A DNA stretch of 64,000 nt from CAUZIR01 sp965250195. GTDB lineage: Bacteria > Chloroflexota > Dehalococcoidia > Lucifugimonadales > UBA2962. Location of the stretch: assembly GCA_965250195.1 (NCBI GenBank), contig OZ252295.1, positions 2,418,001-2,482,000 of the forward strand. Reading direction: 5' to 3'. Below the pieces are notes generated by a model. The model saw only the letters and a program-made list of their open reading frames with translations. It had not been told where the DNA came from and ran no database searches. Numbering within the stretch: the first letter of the stretch is position 1; every line of letters starts with the position of its first letter. Shown here piece by piece: positions 1 to 8,663 of this stretch. The translations under genes were made by a program, and so were the position numbers.

Positions 1-5
1 TCAGC

Positions 6-314
6 GTGGTCTCGACCACGCTGAACAAGACGATCGAGGTCCACACCATAACGATCCGGCTGTACGCCGACGGCCTGGCGGATCCAGCGTCGGTGTCGGA
101 GCTGGCGCTCGCCCAGGCGGTCAGCCAGATTACCGGGGACCTGCTGGGGGAGTTCGACCTGGGCGCCACCATTCGGAACGTGGACGTGGCGGGCCAGTAC
201 GGGGGCAACGTCTCGACCCAGTGGGGGTACGTGGACGTGGCGAAAGAGATCTTCAGGGTGGCGGACATCACGCTGCCCCTAATCGTGGACGACTCTGCGA
301 CATTCGCGCCATAA
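6..314 (+). CDS. Phage tail-region protein, 5' end possibly outside window
   Basis: This is a 102-residue reading frame starting at a GTG six bases into the window. The frame stays open to the left edge, so the true start may lie upstream and the protein may be longer. I see no recognisable domain. It is followed within 13 bases by the next tail gene and belongs to the same tightly packed run, so a virion or head-tail connector role is an inference from position only. Its high GC third positions match the neighbouring phage genes. Confidence 0.6.
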   Translation: MVSTTLNKTIEVHTITIRLYADGLADPASVSELALAQAVSQITGDLLGEFDLGATIRNVDVAGQYGGNVSTQWGYVDVAKEIFRVADITLPLIVDDSATFAP

Positions 315-326
315 GAGGAGACGACG

Positions 327-602
327 GTGGCTAACACGACGAAGAAGTACCGGGTGCTGAACCCCCGGGATATCGAGAAGGGCGTCCCGATCCTGTCCCT
401 GGGGATCATCAAGGAGCAGGTCACGAAGATGCAGAAGGTGGACGGCGAGATGGTGCCGCTGCTGGATGACGCCGGCGCGGAAGTCCTGGTCGAGGTCCAG
501 CGTTCGGTGGTGGAGGCCTACGAGGGCGACGAGCTGGTGCCCCCGATCCCCGCTGCCGACGCCCGTGACCTCGTGGATAAAGGGTTCTTGGAGGCGGTTT
601 AA
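327..602 (+). CDS. Small phage tail-module protein
   Basis: This 91-residue protein starts at GTG 327 with an AGGAG-like ribosome binding site just upstream. The stop codon overlaps the next start by one base (TAATG), so translation of the tail-tube-like gene is probably coupled to it. The protein is charged, has no membrane segment and matches no family I recognise. Its place directly before two tail-tube-like genes suggests a structural or head-tail joining function, which is inference. Confidence 0.65.
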   Translation: MANTTKKYRVLNPRDIEKGVPILSLGIIKEQVTKMQKVDGEMVPLLDDAGAEVLVEVQRSVVEAYEGDELVPPIPAADARDLVDKGFLEAV

Positions 603-1345
603 TGAGCAAAGAAGGCGGACTCGGCCAGCAGTTTTACATGCACGGGCTCGACATATCGGGCGACGTGGCCACGATAGACGAGGCGTCATCGCCTCGGCCG
701 ATGGAACTGGCGAACGGCATCAACTCGAGCGCCCAAGAGCGGATCCTCCTGCGCTCAGACGGACGCATAGCCTTCACCACGTTCTTCAACGACGCGGCCG
801 GCCAGGCGCACGGCGAACTGTCCGCTCTGCCCAGGACCGACGCCATCGTGCTGTGGCTCACTGGCGGCGCCGTAGACGACCCCGCAGCGGGTCTGGTGGC
901 GAAGCAGGTCGGGTACGACCCGACCCACGGCCAGGATGGCTCCCTGCGGCTCTCCGTCGAATGCCTGGGCGCGAACGGATCGCCCCTCGAGTGGGGGGAA
1001 ATGCTGACCTCCGGGCTCGACACCTTCTCGTCGGCGAGCGCCAGTTCCTCGAGGGACGACGGGGCCTCGACCTCGAAGGGCGCCCGGGCCTACCTGGCAA
1101 TCGATGACATCGACAGCGGAACCCCCACGGTGGTGCTACAGGACTCGGCCAACGACTCCTCTTGGGCGACGCTCATATCCTTCACGGCTGTGGCGGACGG
1201 CGCCGAGCCGGTAGCCGAGCGCAAGACCGTCACGGGGACGGTGGACCGGTACCTGAGACTCAATGTCACGGGGACCTTCTCCAATCTCGACTGCGCCGTC
1301 ATGGTGCAGCGGGGCACGGCCGAGGACGACGTGGACCTCTCGTGA
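602..1345 (+). CDS. Phage tail tube-like protein (long paralogue)
   Basis: This is a 247-residue protein. Residues 1-90 are clearly related to the protein encoded at 1747-2151: both start MxKExGLG, and both share a segment reading (N/D)SSxxERILL about 45-55 residues in, followed by a phenylalanine- and asparagine-rich FNDA motif. The remaining ~150 residues, rich in Ser, Thr and Asp, form an added beta-type domain such as those decorating tail tubes. Such proteins polymerise into the tube around the tape measure in siphoviruses. The tail assignment rests on this paralogy and on the downstream chaperone and tape measure genes. It overlaps its neighbours by one base on each side. Confidence 0.6.
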   Translation: MSKEGGLGQQFYMHGLDISGDVATIDEASSPRPMELANGINSSAQERILLRSDGRIAFTTFFNDAAGQAHGELSALPRTDAIVLWLTGGAVDDPAAGLVAKQVGYDPTHGQDGSLRLSVECLGANGSPLEWGEMLTSGLDTFSSASASSSRDDGASTSKGARAYLAIDDIDSGTPTVVLQDSANDSSWATLISFTAVADGAEPVAERKTVTGTVDRYLRLNVTGTFSNLDCAVMVQRGTAEDDVDLS

Positions 1346-1746
1346 TGGCCAGGGACGCGACGAAGGACACGCACCACCGGGCCGCGATGCCGACCGCCAC
1401 ACATCGGCGCATGGCGGGTTGCCGGGAGGTGGAGTGCGAGAAGTGGCTCAAGGGCTGGAAGACCACGGTGGACGAGCGCACGGACCTGGGAAAGCGCCAG
1501 GCCGCGTACATCCGCCACGACTCCGGCCGGCGGTTTATCGAGACGAAGGAGGGCGAGCACACCATGTTCGTCTTCTATCCAGAGCAGAACTGCTTCAGCA
1601 CCCACCTCGTGCTGCTGGAGCGGGACCCGCTCTTCTCGGTGCAGCGCGGCCTGGCCGCGTCGCCCAGGTCGCTCAACGGCGAGGATTGGAAATACGACTT
1701 CAACGAGGAACGTGAAGGCTACAAGCAAAGCAGGAGGGTTTTTTAA
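1345..1746 (+). CDS. Phage tail-module protein between the two tube-like genes
   Basis: I place the start at ATG 1345, which overlaps the previous TGA stop (TGATG), rather than at an upstream GTG that would lie inside the preceding gene. This gives 133 residues and ends at TAA 1744-1746, with the next ATG immediately after. The protein is basic with several Arg/His residues near the N terminus and two cysteines (in a VECEKW segment and in a QNCF segment). No domain is recognised. Position suggests tail completion or assembly. Confidence 0.6.
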   Translation: MARDATKDTHHRAAMPTATHRRMAGCREVECEKWLKGWKTTVDERTDLGKRQAAYIRHDSGRRFIETKEGEHTMFVFYPEQNCFSTHLVLLERDPLFSVQRGLAASPRSLNGEDWKYDFNEEREGYKQSRRVF

Positions 1747-2151
1747 ATGGCCAAGGAATCAGGACTAGGTCTAACAGTCGCGGTCGATGAGTCGGGCGGC
1801 ACCGCCCGGTCGATCGAGAACGACATCACGAACTTGGACTTCAGCACCCCCCGTGGCGTGCAGGACTCCACGGGCGTCGATAGCTCAGGCGCGGAGAGGA
1901 TTCTGTTGCTGGCCGACTTCTCGGTCACGCTGAACGGCATCTTCAACGACGCCAGCCAGCAGTCGTTCGACGTGTTCAAGACCGTGCCCTCGACCAGCGC
2001 GACCCGGACGGTGACCATCGTCCACTCGGGCCAGACGCTGCCGAACGAGTGCATCTTCTCGGACTGCGTCTACTCGAGGGCACAGTCGGGCGAGTTCACT
2101 TGGAGCGCCCCTGGCGCCCTGAACAGCACGACCGTACCCACCTGGGCATAA
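1747..2151 (+). CDS. Phage tail tube-like protein (short paralogue)
   Basis: This 134-residue protein is related over most of its length to the N-terminal half of the protein at 602-1345 (shared MxKExGLG start, GAERILL segment and FNDA motif). The compact size, beta-rich composition and position before a chaperone pair and tape measure fit a major tail tube subunit of a siphovirus. The upstream AGGAGG-like sequence inside the end of the previous gene is a good ribosome binding site. Which paralogue forms the main tube cannot be told from sequence. Confidence 0.65.
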   Translation: MAKESGLGLTVAVDESGGTARSIENDITNLDFSTPRGVQDSTGVDSSGAERILLLADFSVTLNGIFNDASQQSFDVFKTVPSTSATRTVTIVHSGQTLPNECIFSDCVYSRAQSGEFTWSAPGALNSTTVPTWA

Positions 2152-2185
2152 GTGAACGGCGACGGCGCCGGGGAGGAGACCCCCC

Positions 2186-2590
2186 ATGGCTAATCCGAAC
2201 GGAGCGAAGCCCAAGAAGGGCTTTAGAATCCCGCCACGCACGGCGAGGCTGGTGTTCGAGGGCACGAGCTATGAGGGCGCCGAGGTCGTCGTTAGGCTGA
2301 ACGTGCCTATAAAGCTGTTCCTCGAGGTGCAGGACCTGATCGACAACGACCGGCCGCTCGAGACTTTCCGCATGTTCGGCGAGTCCGCTCTCGTGAGTTG
2401 GAACCTCGAGGACGACGACGACAAGGCGATCCCTGCGAACGGCGCCGGCATGGAGCAGGTCGATGCGAAGTTCGGCAACCTGATAGTGGACCAGTGGGTG
2501 AAAGCAGCGGCCAGTATAGACGCCCCTTTAGCCGAGCAATCGGACGCTGGTCAGTTGGTCGAGGAGGTGTCGACGCCGGCGGCAACGTAA
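2186..2590 (+). CDS. Tail assembly chaperone, unshifted product (G-like)
   Basis: This 134-residue protein lies directly before the tape measure gene, the usual place of the lambda G/T-type tail assembly chaperone. It contains a globular alpha/beta N-terminal part (residues ~15-110, with a conserved-looking LFLEVQDLI helix and an acidic DDDD stretch). The C terminus is short because translation stays in frame. At codons 113-115 the sequence C CCT TTA forms a canonical slippery heptamer, and a fraction of ribosomes should enter the -1 frame. A ribosome binding site (GGAGGAG) precedes ATG 2186. Confidence 0.75.
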   Translation: MANPNGAKPKKGFRIPPRTARLVFEGTSYEGAEVVVRLNVPIKLFLEVQDLIDNDRPLETFRMFGESALVSWNLEDDDDKAIPANGAGMEQVDAKFGNLIVDQWVKAAASIDAPLAEQSDAGQLVEEVSTPAAT

Positions 2591-2856
2591 TAACCGTCCC
2601 GTGGGAGCTGACCCGGGCCAGGCTGATCGACGGCATGGCCCGGCGCTGGGGGGCTCTCCCGTCGCAGATTCTGGAGGAGCCGATGGACCTGACGTTCCGA
2701 CTCTTCGCAATCCTCGAGGCTGCCGGCGATATGGGAGGTGATGGCGAGGACGGGGCCATGGACTCGCATGGATTCGAAAACGCAGCTAAGGACCTGGGCC
2801 TGGACGGCCTATCAGAGACGATGAGCGAGGCAAGCGCAGAACCGATCAATGGCTAG
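2186..2856 (+). CDS. Tail assembly chaperone, -1 frameshift fusion (GT-like)
   Basis: This is the predicted fusion made when ribosomes slip back one base at 2524-2530. It has about 115 residues from the first frame plus about 108 from the second (223 in total), ending at TAG 2854-2856. The second frame has no good start codon of its own before residue MARRWG but encodes a conserved-looking domain (VPWELTRARLIDGMARRWG, then an EEPMDLTFRL helix) typical of the T part of such chaperones. In lambda the GT form recruits tail tube protein to the tape measure. The end overlaps the tape measure start by 8 bases. Confidence 0.7.
2524..2530 (+). promoter_or_regulatory. Programmed -1 ribosomal frameshift site CCCTTTA
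   Basis: The heptamer CCCTTTA is read C CCT TTA in the frame of the chaperone gene, fitting the X XXY YYZ rule, so that CCT re-pairs on CCC and TTA on TTT. A small hairpin with a GCAA loop (CCGA...TCGG) begins about two bases downstream. The -1 frame is open from here to the tape measure gene. This arrangement is conserved in many tailed phages. Efficiency cannot be judged from sequence. Confidence 0.7.
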
Positions 2857-4918
2857 TAACGAAGTAGTGATCAACGTCACGGCCGATACCGTGAATGCAA
2901 ACCGGGGCCTGAAGGACACCCGCCGCAGCTTTGACGACCTCGCGCGGTCGGCGCAGAAGGTCGGGCTCATCGTCGGCGCCGCCATCACCGCGATCGGTGT
3001 CGCGTCGGTCAAGTTCGCTTCGGATCTGGACGAGGCCAGGAACAAGGCGCAGGTCACGTTCGGGGCCTCAAGCGACGCGGTCGAGGAGTTCGCCAAGACG
3101 GCGGCTGCCAACTTCGGACTCTCGCAGCGGGCCGCCCTGGAGTACTCCGGCACCCTGGGAACGATCCTGAGCGCCTCGGGCCTGGTGGAGAGCGCCTCGG
3201 CCGATATGAGTGTCGATCTGGTGAAGCTCGCCGCCGACCTGGCGTCGTTCAACAACATCCCGATCGACGTCGCGCTGGAGAAGCTCCGGTCCGGACTGGT
3301 CGGGGAGGTCGAACCGCTGCGGACAGTTGGTGTCCTGCTCAACGCTGCGGCCATTGAGTCCCGCGCCCTGGAGGACGGGATATGGGACGGCAACGGGGCG
3401 CTGACCGAGGCGCAGAAGGTGCAGGCCCGGTATGCCGAAATCCTGTCACAGACCACCAAACAGCAAGGCGACTTCACCCGGACCTCCGACGCCCTGGCGA
3501 ACAAGACCAGGATCGTAAAGGCCCAGCTCGAGGACGCCGCCGCCGCAATCGGGGAGAAGCTGCTGCCGATCGCGGAGAAGTTGATGGGCGGCATCTCGAG
3601 GCTGGTCGGATGGTTCTCCGGTATGTCGGAGACGATGCAGACCGTCATCCTGTCGGTCGGCGCCCTGACGCTGGGCCTGGCCGGCTTGCTGATCGTCCTG
3701 CCCCTGATGATCAAGGGCTTTAACGCCATGGTGGCGAGCGCGAAGCTGCTCAACGCGGGCTTCAAGGCGATCAAGTTGTCGGCCATCGCGGGCTGGGCGG
3801 CCGTCGCGCTGCCCATCACGGCCATCGTGGCGGGCATCGTCGGGCTCGTGACGGCGTTCTTCATCTGGCGCGACGCCATGCCGAAGGTGTTTGAGTTCAT
3901 CGGAAAGGCCTTTGAGAAATTCGTCAACTTCTTCATCGACCGAATCAACGACATGGTCGGCGCCCTGAACGTCGTGGCTGGACTCATCGGCCAGGAGATA
4001 CCCGAACTGGACCGCGTGGCTATCGAGTGGGAGCACGTTGGCCAGGCGGTGGCCAATTTCGGTGATGACGCGCTCGACGCTCTCAAAAAGGTCGGCCGGC
4101 AGTTCGGGTTCGTCGGCCAGGACACCGACGACACCACCGAGAGCATCGAGAGCCTGGCGATGGCGATAGAGCCTGGCCTGACCAGCCCTATGGCCGCCGC
4201 CACCGAGACCGCCAAGAGCATGCTGCGGGAGATCACTGGCATCGCGGACGTCGCGGATCGCATCGTGGGGATGCCGCTGTCGGCCGCGCTGTCCGATCAC
4301 GCCTTCGCCTTCGGGATGGCGGCCGAGGAAGCGAGTAAGTACATCGACGTGGCAGATCCAGTGGTCGCCACCCTGGAAGCCCAGGAGCAGGTCCTGACCC
4401 GGGTCAACCCCCTGTATGCCGAGTACTTCCGTGGCCTGTCGAACGCTGGCCCTGGCGCCCTGGGCTTCGCCCACGCCATCGTGGAGGCGGGCGAAGCGGT
4501 GAGCCTCCTGAGCGACGAGGTCAGGGAGTCGCTCTCGGGCCTGAGCCAGATACAGGCGCTGGGATTCGAGACCGCTGGGGTGGCGGGGCCAGGACAGACG
4601 ACGCAGTCGGGGATATTCGCAGGCTCCGATGTGGGGAACGCCCGGTCCTTCACCGCCGAATATCTGAAGGCGAGGCGAGGTGGGTCGGACGCGCTGGGAG
4701 AATTCCTCTCGGGCACCAACCTGCACGAGCGGAACTTCCTGGACCTGCAGGGCTTCAATGCCAACAAGCAACACGCCGGCCTGGCCCAGGTCGCGGTGAA
4801 CGTCACGGTCAACGGATCCGTCACGACCCAGGACTTCAAGCGCGAGGTCACTGCGGCCGTGCGGGACGGCGCCAGGGCCGGCGGGTTCGATGGCGTATTC
4901 CAGGGGGCGGGAGCGTAG
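2849..4918 (+). CDS. Phage tail tape measure protein
   Basis: At 689 residues this is the longest gene of the tail module, starting 8 bases before the chaperone fusion ends. The N terminus has a short helical region followed by a hydrophobic segment (~residues 38-57), and two strongly hydrophobic stretches lie around residues 262-290 and 312-342. Long Ala-rich helices run between them. The region around residues 60-200 resembles the conserved domain of tape measure proteins. Such proteins set tail length and are ejected with the DNA. It is short for the family, predicting a tail of roughly 100 nm under the usual 0.15 nm per residue rule. Confidence 0.88.
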   Translation: MASNEVVINVTADTVNANRGLKDTRRSFDDLARSAQKVGLIVGAAITAIGVASVKFASDLDEARNKAQVTFGASSDAVEEFAKTAAANFGLSQRAALEYSGTLGTILSASGLVESASADMSVDLVKLAADLASFNNIPIDVALEKLRSGLVGEVEPLRTVGVLLNAAAIESRALEDGIWDGNGALTEAQKVQARYAEILSQTTKQQGDFTRTSDALANKTRIVKAQLEDAAAAIGEKLLPIAEKLMGGISRLVGWFSGMSETMQTVILSVGALTLGLAGLLIVLPLMIKGFNAMVASAKLLNAGFKAIKLSAIAGWAAVALPITAIVAGIVGLVTAFFIWRDAMPKVFEFIGKAFEKFVNFFIDRINDMVGALNVVAGLIGQEIPELDRVAIEWEHVGQAVANFGDDALDALKKVGRQFGFVGQDTDDTTESIESLAMAIEPGLTSPMAAATETAKSMLREITGIADVADRIVGMPLSAALSDHAFAFGMAAEEASKYIDVADPVVATLEAQEQVLTRVNPLYAEYFRGLSNAGPGALGFAHAIVEAGEAVSLLSDEVRESLSGLSQIQALGFETAGVAGPGQTTQSGIFAGSDVGNARSFTAEYLKARRGGSDALGEFLSGTNLHERNFLDLQGFNANKQHAGLAQVAVNVTVNGSVTTQDFKREVTAAVRDGARAGGFDGVFQGAGA

Positions 4919-4921
4919 CCG

Positions 4922-5929
4922 ATGGCCAACGAGTTCGGGCACCAATCCAGCGACCGAGCGGCAGCCACCAAACTCACCCAAGCCGAGTTCGACAAGATCA
5001 CGGCGCACCAGTTCGATAGCCAGGCCACGGGCGACCTTATGTACGCCTCGTCTGCCACCCAACTATCGCGCCTGGGCATCGGGAGTGCGCGACAAGCCCT
5101 AATGCTGAAGGCCGGGATTCCCGCTTGGCTAGAAAAGGGCATGGCCGTCGTGGACGCTGCTGGCAAAGGCGACTTCACCACCATCCAGGCTGCTGACGAT
5201 GAACTGGACGCTGGTGCGTATGCCCTTTACATCGTGAAAGGGACTTACGCCGAAAACGTGGTTGTTTCGACCGCCAACGCCCATTTGTATTTCGAACCCC
5301 TGGTCGATTTACAGGGCAGTCTTACGATGTCCGGCGCTGCCTTTCGCGTCGATATGGGCGGCGGCGTTCTGACGGATGGGCTGGTGCTTTCTGGCGATGA
5401 CGGATATGTCGATGGTGGCGGATTCGCGTCGATCATGGACGGCGGCATCGCCCTCGCCGGGATAAATTCGACGGGTGACCGATTAATCGTCAAGAACATT
5501 TCTTGTAAAACGACGGGCGGCGGCGGGACGGGCCTTCGGGCTTTGTTGTTGAACGCAATAGATGCGAAGGCCGACAGGGTCCGGGTGATCGACAGCGACA
5601 ACATCGGAATCGTTATAGGAAATAACCGATGCGCCGTTTCAAACTGCGAAGTGATCGCGGCCGATACTGACGGGATAGGTATTTTCGCCGCTGAGGTCAA
5701 GATAATTGGCAACCATGTCTATAACGGCGTTGTCGGCGAAGGGATAAATGTCGGATCGGGTGGCGACAACACCCTGATCACTGGCAATATTTCTAATTCG
5801 GCAGGCGCGGCTATCGTTCTGGACGCGGGCGGGGATAACTGCATTGTGGACGGCAACCGCACCGACGGGGCCATCACCGACAACAGCACTGGGTCAACCA
5901 TCGGAGACAACGAAGCGACAGCGTTCTAG
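4922..5929 (+). CDS. Beta-helix tail spike/fibre protein
   Basis: This 335-residue protein has a helical N-terminal ~60 residues (likely virion attachment). From about residue 75 it has a right-handed parallel beta-helix pattern: an FTTIQAADDEL motif typical of pectate-lyase-like phage spikes, then successive short strands with G-N-x-I/V turns (GNHVYNG, GNISNSAG, DGNRTDG). Such proteins bind or cleave host surface polysaccharide. No catalytic residues can be assigned with certainty. It follows the tape measure gene by three bases. Confidence 0.75.
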   Translation: MANEFGHQSSDRAAATKLTQAEFDKITAHQFDSQATGDLMYASSATQLSRLGIGSARQALMLKAGIPAWLEKGMAVVDAAGKGDFTTIQAADDELDAGAYALYIVKGTYAENVVVSTANAHLYFEPLVDLQGSLTMSGAAFRVDMGGGVLTDGLVLSGDDGYVDGGGFASIMDGGIALAGINSTGDRLIVKNISCKTTGGGGTGLRALLLNAIDAKADRVRVIDSDNIGIVIGNNRCAVSNCEVIAADTDGIGIFAAEVKIIGNHVYNGVVGEGINVGSGGDNTLITGNISNSAGAAIVLDAGGDNCIVDGNRTDGAITDNSTGSTIGDNEATAF

Positions 5930-5937
5930 GGGTAGGC

Positions 5938-6222
5938 ATGGGATTCGACACAGACCAGCACAAACAGATCGCCCGGCTACCGTCCACAAGCGTGTATAAA
6001 AGCCGCGAAGAAGGCAGCCCGCCCCTGTCACGGCTGGAAAAGTATTCACCCGCAGAACTTCGGGCGCGGGTCAACATCACGGGCGTCGATTACGGGGACG
6101 ATGGCCAGGTTGTCAACTGGTCCCCGGAAAACGACTACACCCCCGCCCAAATGGCCGCCATCACCGACGCGCTTCAGGCTGGCCGCAAGTGGATAAAGGT
6201 CGCGGCAAGGGCGGTGCCGTAA
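5938..6222 (+). CDS. Small hypothetical phage protein
   Basis: This 94-residue protein lies between the spike and the baseplate-like gene. Its stop is immediately followed by the next GTG start. The C-terminal half (residues ~55-90) contains a YTPAQMAAITDALQAG segment that looks like an amphipathic helix. No family is recognised. It could be a spike chaperone or a small tail component, judged only by its position. Confidence 0.5.
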   Translation: MGFDTDQHKQIARLPSTSVYKSREEGSPPLSRLEKYSPAELRARVNITGVDYGDDGQVVNWSPENDYTPAQMAAITDALQAGRKWIKVAARAVP

Positions 6223-7782
6223 GTGGTCCGGACCGACTACACAGTGCTGGTGGACTGGTCGAATGACCAAGACGACCTGTTCGATGGGACGGGCGAGGAC
6301 GTGACGGCACGCACTCTGCTGCCCCTGACGGTCGAGCGCGGCCGGGACTACGCATCAGCACTGAGCGGTCGGTCGGTCGCGGGCCAGGCCAGCATCATCT
6401 TGAACAACGAGTCCGGCGACTACTCGAGCTTCAACACCTCGTCGCCCCTAGCGGGCAACCTAGTGCCTGGCCGGCGGGTGCAGGTCCAGGCCGGCGGCGG
6501 GGAGTTCCCGTTCGTGTTCGAACACACCTTCGCCTCGGCGCCATTCTTCACCGGACACATCGAGGAGCTGGTGCCGATCTCCGACCCTGGCGGCATGGAC
6601 CGGGTTCGCCTGAACGCCTGGGGTGTCCTGGGGCACTACAACCAAAAGGACGTGGAGGTAGCGATGCAGACCTCCCGCCGCACCGACCAGGCCATCGGGG
6701 ACATCCTTGACGCCGCTGGGTTCCCCTCTGGCGACCGCGTCCTGGCGACCGGGCAGACCACCATGACGCGGTGGTGGCAGGACCGAGCTGGCTTCCTGTT
6801 CGCTCTCCGAAAGGTGGAGGAGACGGAGGGCGGGTTCATCAAAGAGAATCGCAACGGCGACCTCGAGTTCGAAGACCGCCACCACCGGCTGAAGTCCCCC
6901 CACACGACCAGCCAGGCCACCTTTACTGACGCCGGCGGCAGCGCGACCGAGCGGTACCAGCGGGTCGAGCAGCAGGACCCGCTGCCGTACGTCTTCAACA
7001 CGTTTGAGGCCCAGGTGTTCGTCTACACGGTGGAGGGCCTGGCGGTGCTCTACACCCACGAGGAGATTGGCTCCAGCTCGCCGTTCCTGGCGCCGGGCCA
7101 GAGTCGCACGCTGTGGTTCCACGCCGGCGCCCGGGTCGATCCCCAGGTCTTCGCGGTCGACGCCTGGACGACGCCGGCCGCCACCACTGACTACCTGGCC
7201 AACACCGCCAGCGATCTCACGGGCACCAACCTCACGGCCTCGATCGGCATCGCGGTGTCGAAGTTCTCCGAGTCCATGAAGGTGACGTTCACCAACGACC
7301 ACGCCACCCTGAGCACCTACCTCCCGTTCATCCAGGGCCGCGGAACTGCCGTCACGGTGTCGGACCCGATCCGCGTTCGGGGCACCGACTCCACCTCAGA
7401 GACCGCCTACGGCGAGCGGACCTTCAAGGCGCAGACGCGGTTCTTCCCCGATTCGGCCGGGGCGCAATCGTGGTGTGACCACAGCCTGTCGATCTACAAA
7501 GACCCGATCCCCATCATCACCCTGCGGGTGAACGCCAACATCAGCGAGGAGATGCGAGCCCAGGTGTTCGCCCGGGACATATCCGATCTCATCACGTTGA
7601 CCGCCACGGGCAACGCCAACCTGGGGATCAGCGCGCCCTTTTTCATCGAGGGCGAGCGGCACACGATAGGGCCAGGCGGCGAGCACTGGACGGAGTGGAT
7701 ATTGTCACCGGCCGCCGGGTACTCAAACTTTTGGGTGCTGGACGTGTCGAAACTAGGAACGGAGACCGTACTGGCGTATTGA
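6223..7782 (+). CDS. Phage tail/baseplate-like structural protein
   Basis: The gene starts at GTG 6223 directly after the preceding stop and encodes 519 residues. The N-terminal ~110 residues (VDWSNDQD, DVTARTL, GRSVAGQASIILNN) resemble the first domain of minor tail proteins that surround the tail tip. The middle part (~residues 140-230) reads like a tail-hub domain with QTSRRTDQAIGDILDAAG. The C-terminal part has repeated beta sandwiches. A role in the distal tail or baseplate is inferred from this layout and from the neighbouring fibre genes. Confidence 0.65.
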   Translation: MVRTDYTVLVDWSNDQDDLFDGTGEDVTARTLLPLTVERGRDYASALSGRSVAGQASIILNNESGDYSSFNTSSPLAGNLVPGRRVQVQAGGGEFPFVFEHTFASAPFFTGHIEELVPISDPGGMDRVRLNAWGVLGHYNQKDVEVAMQTSRRTDQAIGDILDAAGFPSGDRVLATGQTTMTRWWQDRAGFLFALRKVEETEGGFIKENRNGDLEFEDRHHRLKSPHTTSQATFTDAGGSATERYQRVEQQDPLPYVFNTFEAQVFVYTVEGLAVLYTHEEIGSSSPFLAPGQSRTLWFHAGARVDPQVFAVDAWTTPAATTDYLANTASDLTGTNLTASIGIAVSKFSESMKVTFTNDHATLSTYLPFIQGRGTAVTVSDPIRVRGTDSTSETAYGERTFKAQTRFFPDSAGAQSWCDHSLSIYKDPIPIITLRVNANISEEMRAQVFARDISDLITLTATGNANLGISAPFFIEGERHTIGPGGEHWTEWILSPAAGYSNFWVLDVSKLGTETVLAY

Positions 7783-7783
7783 T

Positions 7784-8251
7784 ATGGGCGGATTACACAA
7801 AATCTACCACCACGAGGATTACTTTAGCGGTCCCAACGGTGGCCCTGGCCAGGCGTTGAGAGACTGGCTGGCGCCGACTTGGTACAAGTACCAGGGCGGG
7901 CGGGAGCTGCCATCCCTGGCGGAACACGCCGGCGAGCTTGACGCACGAATAGAGCAGGGCCGGTGGGTCGTCGGGTGCCCGAACCTCAACGAGGCCGGAG
8001 ACCCGTGCAACACCTCGATCTTGGCGTCCATGGCGACCCCCTTCTTCATCTGTGTGGAGTGCGGCAGTCCGGAGAACCGTCACCGGTGGTATGCCGTCGC
8101 TTTCCCCCGCGAAAAGGCGGCCATCGAGGCCAATCTACTCGTGCGGCCGGCACTTAAATCGTTCGACGCCATCAACCGTAACTGGAAGCCTGGCGAGACC
8201 CTGGCGGACATCCAGCTGGAGAATGCAGAGCATGGCCTGGACAGGGTCTAA
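7784..8251 (+). CDS. Phage protein with zinc-ribbon-like cysteine pairs
   Basis: This 155-residue protein has four cysteines arranged as CPNLNEAGDPC (~residues 65-75) and CVEC (~88-91). The spacing fits a zinc ribbon, although the first pair is unusually wide. It overlaps the next gene by about 20 bases. There is no enzyme signature. It may be a small virion or morphogenesis factor, and nothing further can be supported. Confidence 0.55.
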   Translation: MGGLHKIYHHEDYFSGPNGGPGQALRDWLAPTWYKYQGGRELPSLAEHAGELDARIEQGRWVVGCPNLNEAGDPCNTSILASMATPFFICVECGSPENRHRWYAVAFPREKAAIEANLLVRPALKSFDAINRNWKPGETLADIQLENAEHGLDRV

Positions 8252-8642
8252 GACCTGGGCGGTCGGCGAGCTCGTCACGGTGGCCCTGATGGGCACCTAC
8301 GTGAAGGCCAATCAGGAGGTGATCGATACCCACGTTCATGGCGGGAGCGCGGGTGATGGCGACGACGAGATGGCCGGCGTCGACTCCCTGACCCACGACG
8401 ACATCTCGGCTCCGTCCGCGCCGGCGTCGGGGAAGACGATCATCTACACGGCCAGCGGTCGCCCAGCCTGGATCACAAACGGTGGATCCGCGACGCCCCT
8501 GGCGGACCATTCGCACGCCTCGAGGCATGACGACGGGGGCGCGGACGCGATGGCGTCTGACTCGACTGCCGGTACTCCGATGCTGCGAAGCCTCGGGACC
8601 ACCTCCACCACCGCAGCCGCGGGGAACCACACGCATGCGTAA
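8232..8642 (+). CDS. HxH-motif tail fibre-like protein, short paralogue
   Basis: I choose ATG 8232 (MAWTGSKTW) because the following protein begins the same way (MCAWTAPRTW). This gives 136 residues. Both proteins share residues through a GVDS segment, a PSAPASGKT-like segment, HASRHDxGGADAMA and a C-terminal TSTTAAxGxHTH tail. Such HxH/HTH clusters are common in trimeric phage fibres, where histidines bind a metal along the axis. This copy stops right at the HTHA motif. Confidence 0.6.
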   Translation: MAWTGSKTWAVGELVTVALMGTYVKANQEVIDTHVHGGSAGDGDDEMAGVDSLTHDDISAPSAPASGKTIIYTASGRPAWITNGGSATPLADHSHASRHDDGGADAMASDSTAGTPMLRSLGTTSTTAAAGNHTHA

Positions 8643-8663
8643 CCGAAACCGGGGCACTTTCTA

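Noticed and set aside
2812..5062. Long minus-strand frames opposite the tape measure gene (483 and 538 codons)
   Set aside because: They are GC-rich antisense shadows, while the plus-strand tape measure has clear domain features and gene spacing.
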